From the NCBI RefSeq assembly GCF_037996765.1, contig NZ_JBBNAD010000004.1:868001-932000 (forward strand): 64,000 nt of DNA. Direction: 5' to 3'. The first letter of the stretch is position 1. Each line of letters starts with the position of its first letter. The position numbers and the translations under genes are program-made. The notes beneath the pieces were generated by a model that ran no database searches, had not been told where the DNA came from, and was given only the letters and a program-made list of their open reading frames with translations. Shown here in pieces: positions 16,511-23,055 of the stretch. This DNA comes from Bdellovibrio sp. GT3 (lineage in GTDB: Bacteria; Bdellovibrionota; Bdellovibrionia; Bdellovibrionales; Bdellovibrionaceae).

Positions 16511-19246
16511 ATGTCAGTTTTTAAGAGTGTATTTGCCTTCGGCGCGGTGCTTACAACTGTTCTTGTAACAGGCTGTACAAACGGCTTTGATGTGGGTCCT
16601 ATCATTGCGAAAAAGCAGGCACCCGAGCTTATCGTCGACTCTTTTGCTCTTCCAAAAACTCAGTCCACGGAAATTGCGGCTCGCTGCGAAAATGCCACGT
16701 GCCTGACAATCAATAAATCGTCCTTGGGAAGAATCTTTTTGCTGATCGCTTCCGGTAAAACCGGTGGTTCCACGCCGCAGTGGTATGATTTGAAACCGCA
16801 AGTGGTGAGTTTTGAAAAATACGGCAGCCGCATGGCTTTGTTGGGGCAAAACTACAACAGCATCTACGAAGAGCTGCAAACAGAAAACCTAATTCAGACT
16901 TTCGCCATCATTGGTGAGGACGAAAGCACGATCACTTTTGACTGGGGTCGTGGTCTTAAATCCCTGATTGCGCAAAATGCCTATGACGTGGATTTCGGCG
17001 AGGGAATGAATGACCCGTTGACGGAAAGCTCTGTGTCCGCCATTCCTGTGAAGGATTCCTTCACGCGTAATATCGCAATCACCAACAACGCCATTGAACT
17101 TGAGCAGGTTTCCAAAGTTCAAAGTCTGGTGGGCCAAGCGGCTGCTGGCAATAAACTTGCGGTCGAGACCCGCGAAGAGACTCTGGCGGTAAATATCCAG
17201 ATTCGTGCTTATCGTCTTGAATCCAAGTTTCAATCCAAAGAATTCGATAAATCCCGCTCTGTGGGTTTCTTCGTGACTCGCCTGGCGCGTCCTTCCATGA
17301 GTAAGGATGCGATTAAGTACATCGCGAAATGGGATGTCTCTGAGGGGCGTGAGCCGATCACTGTGCGTATTTCTGCAGCGGTGCCCGCTGATTATGTGAA
17401 CGCCGTTAAGGACGGCGCTCTGTACTGGAATAAAGTTTTCGGTAAAGACGTTATCCAGGTGGAGACAGGTGTGGACCCGCAATCAGCTCCCAAAGATCGT
17501 ACGATCATGGTTCGCTGGGTAACTTGGTTGGATGCCGGTGCTGCCTATGCGATCAGCCAGACAGATCCATTGACGGGTGAAATTTTGCGCGCGCAAGTGT
17601 TCATGCCTTCCGTATTCACGAAAGTGGGTTCCGGGGAGTTGGTTCAGTTGAATGGCGGTTCTCCAGTGGCAGCAGGTGCGGTGGCTTGTGACTTCTCTCA
17701 AAAGATTCAATCTTTGCAAAAACTGACTCGTGAGGCTCCGGACTCGCAACGTTTGCGTCTGGCTCAGGACAGTGTTCGCGCCACGGTTGCCCATGAATTG
17801 GGCCACGCGCTGGGGCTTCGTCATAATTTCGCAGGCTCATTCTCTGCGAAAGCGACGACTCAGGAAATCTATGACTCCTCCAAATCCTATCTGAAAGATC
17901 CAAATCATCCGGGCTTGGAGACTTCCACAAGTATCATGGACTACGTGAGTGGCGTGGATGATGTTTTGAACTCTGCGTTTATCAAGCACTCGGCATTGTC
18001 TTACGATAAGATGGCGATGGCTTGGGCTTACTCCTCTGATGACAGTGCTTTGGATCCTAAGATCTCTTTGTACTGCACAGACGAAGACATCAGTCTTGCG
18101 AATGTTCAAAAAATGTCGATCTATGGTTGCGAGCGTTTCGATAACGGCAATAATCCATTGCTGAGAAAATATTTGGACGGTCGTGATGAAAAAGAAAACC
18201 TGGTTAACGTTCTATTTGCATCGATCATGGGTCGTATGTACCCAGGGGATCAACCGGAAGTCGTGAATGATCTCGACACTGTGATCGGTGATACATTCAA
18301 ATGGGGCAAAGCTGCGATCGACTTGTCATTCGTAGGCAAGGTTCTGTTTGAAACGTCTGAGATGGCTGGTAACAACTCTCTTCGTGCTCAGAACCTGGTT
18401 TCTTTGGATGCAGCAAAAAGCGGTGGAATTCTGAATGCTCGTAAAGGGCAGGATCCAGCGTTTGATGCATTGAGATTGGCGCATCTGGCGGAAACAGCCA
18501 AGTTCCTTAAAACGAAAGACAATGTAACTTCAGAGTTTGGTGGGTATGCGGCCATGTTGAATGGTTTGCTACGTAATTCCAAGGGCGAAATGGACCTGGA
18601 TTGGTTTATCAAAGAAGTTGAGGCTTTGGCCCAAAGTGGTGTCCTTGCCAAGGGCAAAACGCTTTCCGGTCGTGAATATGAATTAACGGCAGAACAGCAA
18701 AAGAAAATTGTTAAGTTCTTCGTGATGATTGAAGCGCTTAATAAAAAGGTCATCTTTGAGGCGGCTCATGACATTCTTCCGGTTATCAAAGCTCAAGTGG
18801 AGACTGATAAAGGTGTGAAGGTCATCAGCAACATTCTGCCATCGGAAGTGGTTAAGCAAGCCGATACAGATGTCCTGGGTGACTTGGCTTTGGATATGGT
18901 CCTGGCTACGCAAAAACCATTGGATGTTAAAGTGGGTGAGCAGGGGGATAAGACGGTCACGGTTGGCGTGCCTTTCCTGACGTCTGCTGAGCGTATTGCG
19001 ATGATGAATATCCTGTCTTCTCAGGGCATGTCCTTCCCATTGGAAGTGAAGCGCGCGCACGTGCGTGGTTCCCTTGCGGAAACAATCAACAAACTTCTAC
19101 ATGTTGTTGATCCGTTGTTGTTCATTGATTCCCTGAACCGCGAAGAGCAAGTGGCTTTGGCAGATAAACTGCTTAAAGAAGGGAAAATCGATTCCAAGGC
19201 CTCTGGTTGGATTGCAGCTCAAGTGAAGGTCCTTCAGGCGCTATAA
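16511..19246 (+). CDS. large zinc metalloprotease lipoprotein (HExxHxxGxxH, DUF5117/DUF4953-like)
   Basis: 911 residues. An N-terminal lipoprotein signal ends in the lipobox VTGC (Cys22), so the protein should be anchored in a membrane on the periplasmic side or exposed outside. The N-terminal region (SLGRIFLLIASG, YDLKPQVVSFEKYG) resembles DUF5117, and the middle carries a metzincin-type zinc site, HELGHALGLRHNF at residues 428-440 (H428, H432, H438, base E429), as in DUF4953 zinc-dependent metalloproteases. The SIMDYVSG sequence supplies the methionine expected of a metzincin Met-turn. Substrate unknown; digestion of prey or external protein is inference. Strong GGAGGGG ribosome binding site. 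Followed by two tandem terminators. Confidence 0.88.
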   Translation: MSVFKSVFAFGAVLTTVLVTGCTNGFDVGPIIAKKQAPELIVDSFALPKTQSTEIAARCENATCLTINKSSLGRIFLLIASGKTGGSTPQWYDLKPQVVSFEKYGSRMALLGQNYNSIYEELQTENLIQTFAIIGEDESTITFDWGRGLKSLIAQNAYDVDFGEGMNDPLTESSVSAIPVKDSFTRNIAITNNAIELEQVSKVQSLVGQAAAGNKLAVETREETLAVNIQIRAYRLESKFQSKEFDKSRSVGFFVTRLARPSMSKDAIKYIAKWDVSEGREPITVRISAAVPADYVNAVKDGALYWNKVFGKDVIQVETGVDPQSAPKDRTIMVRWVTWLDAGAAYAISQTDPLTGEILRAQVFMPSVFTKVGSGELVQLNGGSPVAAGAVACDFSQKIQSLQKLTREAPDSQRLRLAQDSVRATVAHELGHALGLRHNFAGSFSAKATTQEIYDSSKSYLKDPNHPGLETSTSIMDYVSGVDDVLNSAFIKHSALSYDKMAMAWAYSSDDSALDPKISLYCTDEDISLANVQKMSIYGCERFDNGNNPLLRKYLDGRDEKENLVNVLFASIMGRMYPGDQPEVVNDLDTVIGDTFKWGKAAIDLSFVGKVLFETSEMAGNNSLRAQNLVSLDAAKSGGILNARKGQDPAFDALRLAHLAETAKFLKTKDNVTSEFGGYAAMLNGLLRNSKGEMDLDWFIKEVEALAQSGVLAKGKTLSGREYELTAEQQKKIVKFFVMIEALNKKVIFEAAHDILPVIKAQVETDKGVKVISNILPSEVVKQADTDVLGDLALDMVLATQKPLDVKVGEQGDKTVTVGVPFLTSAERIAMMNILSSQGMSFPLEVKRAHVRGSLAETINKLLHVVDPLLFIDSLNREEQVALADKLLKEGKIDSKASGWIAAQVKVLQAL

Positions 19247-19274
19247 AAAGGTGCCAGGACCTGGCACCCTTTTC
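19246..19274 (+). terminator. first terminator after the metalloprotease gene
   Basis: Stem GGTGCCAG/CTGGCACC with a 3-nt loop, flanked by A4 and T4, starts right at the stop codon. Confidence 0.8.
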
Positions 19275-19304
19275 GACAGTCGAATCCCTAAAATGTCAGT
19301 TTCT

Positions 19305-19335
19305 AAAAGGCGTCTCAGTGTGAGACGCCTTTTTC
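19305..19335. terminator. second, strong terminator hairpin
   Basis: A 12-bp stem (AAAGGCGTCTCA / TGAGACGCCTTT, GTG loop) with flanking A and T runs, 30 bp after the first terminator and before the next ribosome binding site. It could act in both directions and insulates the downstream lipoprotein gene. Confidence 0.85.
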
Positions 19336-19406
19336 GCTTCAGATCGAATATAAGCCTGGCATGGTTGGAACAAGGCTTGCCTCTATGTAAAAGCATTGGA
19401 GGCTTT

Positions 19407-20054
19407 ATGAAAACGTCTGTTCTTTCTAAACTTACGCTGGGTCTGGTGATGGCATTGGCCATGGGTCTTTCGGCTTGTGCAAAGAAAGGCGATTCAGCTG
19501 TGCGAGTGGCTAAACGTGGTGGTGAAATCACGACAAGCTCAACATGCTCAACTGGTGCTTCTTCAATCGGTCGAATTTACTATCCAAGCAATCAATCAGC
19601 TTTCGAAGCAGCGGTTAAATCCTTTGTTTCCACAAATTTGCCGGGATCTGCTTTCGGATCCATTGATGCTTCTGGCAGCGCTGCCAACGGTGTTTTCCTG
19701 ACAATGAATCTGCGTTTTGATTCCGCAGGTCAAATTGACAAGGCAAACTCAAAAGTTTTGGTTCAAATCAGAGACTCTTTGGTAGGCACAATCGATTCAT
19801 CAACACAAAAAGAGATTCCAGCATATGAAGTTCAGTTCACATCTGCCTATAATGGTGTGCTGAATAAATCGACTCGCAAGTTCACAGTGACTTTCGAAGA
19901 CCAGTACGGCTGGATTGGGTTTGATGGTTACTACGATAACAACAATGCCTACGGTACAGTTTACTTCAAAAACTACTCTTCTGTAGACGGTAGTTCCCTG
20001 CAGCAGCAAACAATGGGGTCATTCTGGGTTCCAACTTGTGGCCTCCTTAACTAA
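19407..20054 (+). CDS. lipoprotein of unknown function
   Basis: 215 residues. The ATG at 19407 is preceded by TTGGAGG, better than any upstream frame extension, which would run through the terminator. The signal sequence ends in the lipobox LSAC (Cys21). The mature part is rich in Ser, Thr, Asn and Tyr, with alternating strands (SSIGRIYYPSNQSAF, GWIGFDGYYDNNNAYG, YFKNYSSVDGSS) suggesting a beta-rich envelope protein. One pair of cysteines (TCSTGASS and PTCGLLN) could form a disulfide near the two ends. No family recognised. Monocistronic between terminators and the hairpin at 20074. Confidence 0.78.
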   Translation: MKTSVLSKLTLGLVMALAMGLSACAKKGDSAVRVAKRGGEITTSSTCSTGASSIGRIYYPSNQSAFEAAVKSFVSTNLPGSAFGSIDASGSAANGVFLTMNLRFDSAGQIDKANSKVLVQIRDSLVGTIDSSTQKEIPAYEVQFTSAYNGVLNKSTRKFTVTFEDQYGWIGFDGYYDNNNAYGTVYFKNYSSVDGSSLQQQTMGSFWVPTCGLLN

Positions 20055-20073
20055 GGCACTGCGTCTTGCCTGA

Positions 20074-20099
20074 GCCTCTATCCTAACTAAGATAGAGGC
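20074..20099 (+). promoter_or_regulatory. leader hairpin covering the ribosome binding site of the RelA/SpoT-like gene
   Basis: A 9-bp perfect stem, GCCTCTATC with GATAGAGGC around an 8-nt loop, ends 3 nt before the ATG at 20103. The only possible ribosome binding site (AGAGG) lies in the 3' arm, so the folded mRNA would hide it. There is no U-tract, so termination for the upstream lipoprotein is the weaker reading. Confidence 0.45.
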
Positions 20100-20102
20100 A
20101 TA

Positions 20103-21197
20103 ATGCCTCAACGTTTCTTATTCGATTCTTCTATTCTTGGTTCAGTTGTCGGCGGTGGCTCCGCTATCGATATCCCCAAACTTAGCATTCATACCTTGGA
20201 CGCAGCCTCTGCGTTTCTTTTGAGTTATGGTTTCGACACCAATCAACAGTCTGATGTGGAAAAGCTTTGGTACTATCATCGTCGCGCTTTGGTGTTGATG
20301 GTTGAAAAGCTGGGTTTCAACGACGCTGAAATTCCCGAGATCTTTCTGGATCCCAAAAAACTGGGAGACATCCGTCAGCTGCTTTTATATGCAAGTTCCA
20401 ATGATCCAGAACAGGCCATGATGCAACGCTGGGCCTGTGCCATCCTAAGAGGCATCCACGTCTTTGTGCATGCCGAGAATGACCTGTTCAGTACTTTCTC
20501 TGAAGAAATTCAGTCACAGATTCTGACGCCATTTCAGGATGCGATTTTTCATGACGGAACCACTCATCGCACTTTCCTAAAGGGGACGGGTGAGAATCCG
20601 GAGTCCTTGGAGCTTCTGGGTTTCGAAGTAAAACCGTTTAAGACCTCTTCCAGCACCGTTATCAAACTATTGGCAAAGCCCGATGCTTTGGCGATGAAGA
20701 TCTTTGATAAATTGGGTGTGCGTTTTATTACGCGCAATCTGTTTGATACCTTCCAGGTCGTGCGCTTCTTGGTCCGTGAAAATGTGATCAGCTTTCCGCA
20801 CATCATGCCGGATCAAAGTTCCAACAATCTGTTTCCGGTGGAATCGTTCATGCAGGTTTGCGATGAACTTGCCCAGCGACTGGATGTGATGGATGAGAAA
20901 AGCATCCAAGCTGCCTTTGATCAAAAACTGGAAGAGATGGGTGACAGTGCCAAGTTCCTGCGTAAGGAAAATTTCTTTTCTGGTTCCGATTATCGCTTTA
21001 TTAAATTTATTTCCCGTAAATTGATTCATATCAAACCCCAAGGGAGCAAAGAGGCATTCAGTTTCTTTTATCCATTCGAAGTGCAGATTATGGATCAGGC
21101 TGCTCATCAGAAAGTGCTATCGGGCCCTTCTGAACACGAGGCTTACAAAGAGCGCCAACGTGTGGCTGCTCGCAAACGTTTATTCCCTGAGAGTTAA
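20103..21197 (+). CDS. TIGR04552-like protein with a distant RelA/SpoT-like domain
   Basis: 364 residues, no signal peptide or membrane segment. From memory the sequence resembles the uncharacterised TIGR04552 family of delta-type bacteria. I also see RelA/SpoT-like features: a basic/serine strand SSSTVIKLLAK near 178-188, then KIFDKLGVRFITRNLFD at 193-209, which matches the synthetase pattern of an acidic residue before G-V-R; the C-terminal YPFEVQIMDQAAHQ matches the E-V-Q-I strand of that fold, followed by SEHEAYKERQR, which recalls the A-x-H-x-x-Y-K end. It stops 3 bp before plsC, so it is cotranscribed and possibly linked to lipid metabolism or stress. Function is inferred from motif order only. 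Confidence 0.7.
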   Translation: MPQRFLFDSSILGSVVGGGSAIDIPKLSIHTLDAASAFLLSYGFDTNQQSDVEKLWYYHRRALVLMVEKLGFNDAEIPEIFLDPKKLGDIRQLLLYASSNDPEQAMMQRWACAILRGIHVFVHAENDLFSTFSEEIQSQILTPFQDAIFHDGTTHRTFLKGTGENPESLELLGFEVKPFKTSSSTVIKLLAKPDALAMKIFDKLGVRFITRNLFDTFQVVRFLVRENVISFPHIMPDQSSNNLFPVESFMQVCDELAQRLDVMDEKSIQAAFDQKLEEMGDSAKFLRKENFFSGSDYRFIKFISRKLIHIKPQGSKEAFSFFYPFEVQIMDQAAHQKVLSGPSEHEAYKERQRVAARKRLFPES

Positions 21198-21200
21198 ATC

Positions 21201-21935
21201 ATGTTTCTAAAGTTGCTTTCTTATCCACGCACTCTTTTGGCTTCAGTACTGTTGCCAATTCACACAGTTTTTTGTTCTGCACTGATGATTTTGGTGACCT
21301 TCATTTATCCGAATCGTTGGCTGGAAGATCAGATTGTTTATTTCTGGACTCGCGGTTGCTGCTGGATGTTCGGTGTGAAAGTGGTCGTTAAAGGCTTTCA
21401 CAAAGAAGCCAAGGGTGGCTACCTGTACGTATTTAATCACACCAGCTTCTTTGATATCTTTGCGATGTCAGGCTACCTGGGGAGCTTCCGCTTCGGGGCA
21501 AAGATTGAACTCTTTAAAATTCCCGTGTTTGGTTGGGGCATGAAGCGCGCAGGAATTCTGCCGATTGCCCGCCATCGTCGTGAGGAAGTTTTTAAAGTTT
21601 ATAAAGAGGCGGAAAAACGCATCGCCAACGGTGAACGTTTTGCCTTGGCACCAGAAGGCACTCGCCAGCATAAAGAAACTTTGGGGCCGTTCAAGTCTGG
21701 CCCGTTTATTTTTGCAATCAACGCGAAAGCACCGATTGTTCCTGTTATCGTAAAAGGGGCGGCTGCCATCATGCCGAAAGGAAGCTTTCTGCCGAATTGG
21801 GGAGTATGGACTCACACCATCACTTTGGAAGTTTTGCCACCTGTTGATGCTACGAAATATACAATTGATCAGCGTCCTGAATTGCAGGAGCACGTTCGCA
21901 GTTTGATGCTGCCTTATTTTCCAGATGCGAAATAA
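21201..21935 (+). CDS. plsC: 1-acyl-sn-glycerol-3-phosphate acyltransferase
   Basis: 244 residues. Adds the second acyl chain to lysophosphatidic acid to make phosphatidic acid at the inner membrane. The acyltransferase motif I (H-x4-D) is NHTSFFD at 79-85, with motif III as APEGTR at 150-155, and a hydrophobic N-terminus (LLASVLLPIHTVFCSALMILV) gives membrane attachment. The substrate-binding KIPVFGWGMKRAGILPI region is also typical. It begins 3 bp after the RelA/SpoT-like gene, with only a weak ribosome binding site, so translation is probably coupled. A more specialised lysophospholipid acyltransferase is possible. Confidence 0.9.
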   Translation: MFLKLLSYPRTLLASVLLPIHTVFCSALMILVTFIYPNRWLEDQIVYFWTRGCCWMFGVKVVVKGFHKEAKGGYLYVFNHTSFFDIFAMSGYLGSFRFGAKIELFKIPVFGWGMKRAGILPIARHRREEVFKVYKEAEKRIANGERFALAPEGTRQHKETLGPFKSGPFIFAINAKAPIVPVIVKGAAAIMPKGSFLPNWGVWTHTITLEVLPPVDATKYTIDQRPELQEHVRSLMLPYFPDAK

Positions 21936-21943
21936 GGCCCAGG

Positions 21944-22069
21944 TTAAACAAGAATCCAAACCGCAATTAAAGTGATGATGATCGGAAGAACGAAGGTCAA
22001 ACCCAGAACTAGCATAGTCTTGGATTGGCCTGGTGAATCTTCTTGTGGAAGGTTTTGGTCAGAGTTCAT
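21944..22069 (-). CDS. 41-aa single-pass membrane protein
   Basis: Found by reading the minus strand between plsC and the CxxC gene. It encodes 41 residues: a polar N-terminus (MNSDQNLPQEDSPGQSK) and one long hydrophobic helix (MLVLGLTFVLPIIITLIAV) reaching almost to the C-terminus. A GGGGAA sequence 5 nt upstream of the ATG can serve as ribosome binding site. It reads in the same direction as, and lies 23 bp downstream of, the CxxC periplasmic protein gene, so it may be cotranscribed with it. Its size and shape resemble small inner-membrane subunits or regulators. Function unknown. Confidence 0.5.
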   Translation of the reverse strand: MNSDQNLPQEDSPGQSKTMLVLGLTFVLPIIITLIAVWILV

Positions 22070-22092
22070 CTAAATTCCCCGTGTTGCAAAGA

Positions 22093-22518
22093 CTAAAGCA
22101 GTTTTTTAAGTTCCTCGCAAGTCAGTCGTCCCACTTTTTGAATATCTTTGATTTTTGTAGTGGGTGTGCTTGTGTATGCCTTTGCTGCGCTCGGATCTTT
22201 TAGGATAAACAGCGGCAGTCTTTTAGGGAGCGTGCGGGCCATGGTTTTGGTTTGTGCCGGCGTGCTAAGAGAAACAAGTTGGATGTTCTTTTTGATATCA
22301 TCCTCACATCTATTAATGTCGAACACATAGATCCGGCAGGGCGCGCAGTCTTTTTCGATATAGATCAGAGTTTTTCCCTGGGCCAATAAGTCTTCGGATT
22401 TCAATTGGGTTCCATCTGAAAAATCCACCAAAGTCTCAGCAAAAGCGGGCCAACCCATGAGATTCATAAGTAAAACCAAAAAAATATTCATGCTTCGTAG
22501 GCGCAGCTTTTGGGGCAT
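22093..22518 (-). CDS. periplasmic CxxC protein, possibly thioredoxin-like
   Basis: About 141 residues. I chose the ATG at 22518 because it gives a complete signal peptide (basic KLRLR, hydrophobic NIFLVLLMNLMGWPAFA); an ATG at 22491 would lose the positive region, and a TTG at 22563 would run through the palindrome. No strong ribosome binding site is visible for any of these. The mature protein has a redox-type motif IEKDCAPCRIYVF near residue 60 followed by another cysteine (INRC), a strand-helix layout, and LPLFILKDPSA (a cis-proline position is possible), all compatible with a small thioredoxin fold. It is divergent from the His-rich/TonB genes and shares their control region. Confidence 0.65.
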   Translation of the reverse strand: MPQKLRLRSMNIFLVLLMNLMGWPAFAETLVDFSDGTQLKSEDLLAQGKTLIYIEKDCAPCRIYVFDINRCEDDIKKNIQLVSLSTPAQTKTMARTLPKRLPLFILKDPSAAKAYTSTPTTKIKDIQKVGRLTCEELKKLL

Positions 22519-22545
22519 AAGGATTTTTAGGACAAAACCTTTGCA

Positions 22546-22564
22546 ATTGCAAGTAACTTGCAAT
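22546..22564. promoter_or_regulatory. 19-bp palindromic operator between divergent metal-cluster genes
   Basis: ATTGCAAGTAACTTGCAAT is a perfect palindrome (9-bp arms, one central base), preceded by another TTGCAA so that the hexamer occurs three times in 23 bp. It lies between the divergent CxxC gene and the His-rich protein gene, 26 bp from the latter's start. Length and symmetry fit a Fur-family (Fur or Zur) operator; this is inferred from form and neighbours, not from a matched consensus. Confidence 0.55.
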
Positions 22565-22589
22565 AAAAGTCAGTTCATTGGGAGGTTTT

Positions 22590-23045
22590 ATGTTTAAAAT
22601 CGCATTAGGCTCAGCAGTTTTGGTGTTTTCGCTTTTGGCAAATACAGCGATTGCTCACGGTGATGATCACGATCACGGTGGATTCCCAGAAGGAACTCTT
22701 CTTGCTCTTGAGGGTGTGGATGCCATCTCCAAATCAGAATGCATGCTCTTCGTTACTGACGTTGGTTATACAGGTCCTGAGCAAACCCCAGATCAGTGGT
22801 ACGCGGTTATTTCAACTAGCTACAGCCACGGTCACGCAGCTCCAACTCCAATCACTGTTAAGATCCATCCTGAAAAAGCAGGTGTGCTGTACGGTACGGC
22901 GGCAAACGGCCAAGATCAAATCGCCGTGTTTTTGAATCCCCAGGAAATTGACCTTAGAAACATCAACTCTTTCAATTTGAAATGGCTTCATGGCGATCAT
23001 TTTCACACAAATCGCTGTGTAAACATGCAGGTTCACGCACACTAA
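22590..23045 (+). CDS. secreted histidine-rich protein, probable metal binding
   Basis: 151 residues from the ATG at 22590, which has GGGAGG just upstream. A signal peptide (MFKIALGSAVLVFSLLANTAIA) is followed immediately by a histidine/aspartate cluster HGDDHDHGG. More His sits in SYSHGHAAP and in the C-terminal WLHGDHFHTNRC...HAH. Two cysteines (SECMLF, NRCVN) may form a disulfide. The pattern suggests a periplasmic metal-binding protein (zinc or copper are the obvious candidates). It is 10 bp upstream of a TonB-dependent receptor gene and so in one operon with it, behind the palindrome at 22546. No named family recognised. Confidence 0.75.
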   Translation: MFKIALGSAVLVFSLLANTAIAHGDDHDHGGFPEGTLLALEGVDAISKSECMLFVTDVGYTGPEQTPDQWYAVISTSYSHGHAAPTPITVKIHPEKAGVLYGTAANGQDQIAVFLNPQEIDLRNINSFNLKWLHGDHFHTNRCVNMQVHAH

Positions 23046-23055
23046 TCAGGATTCC

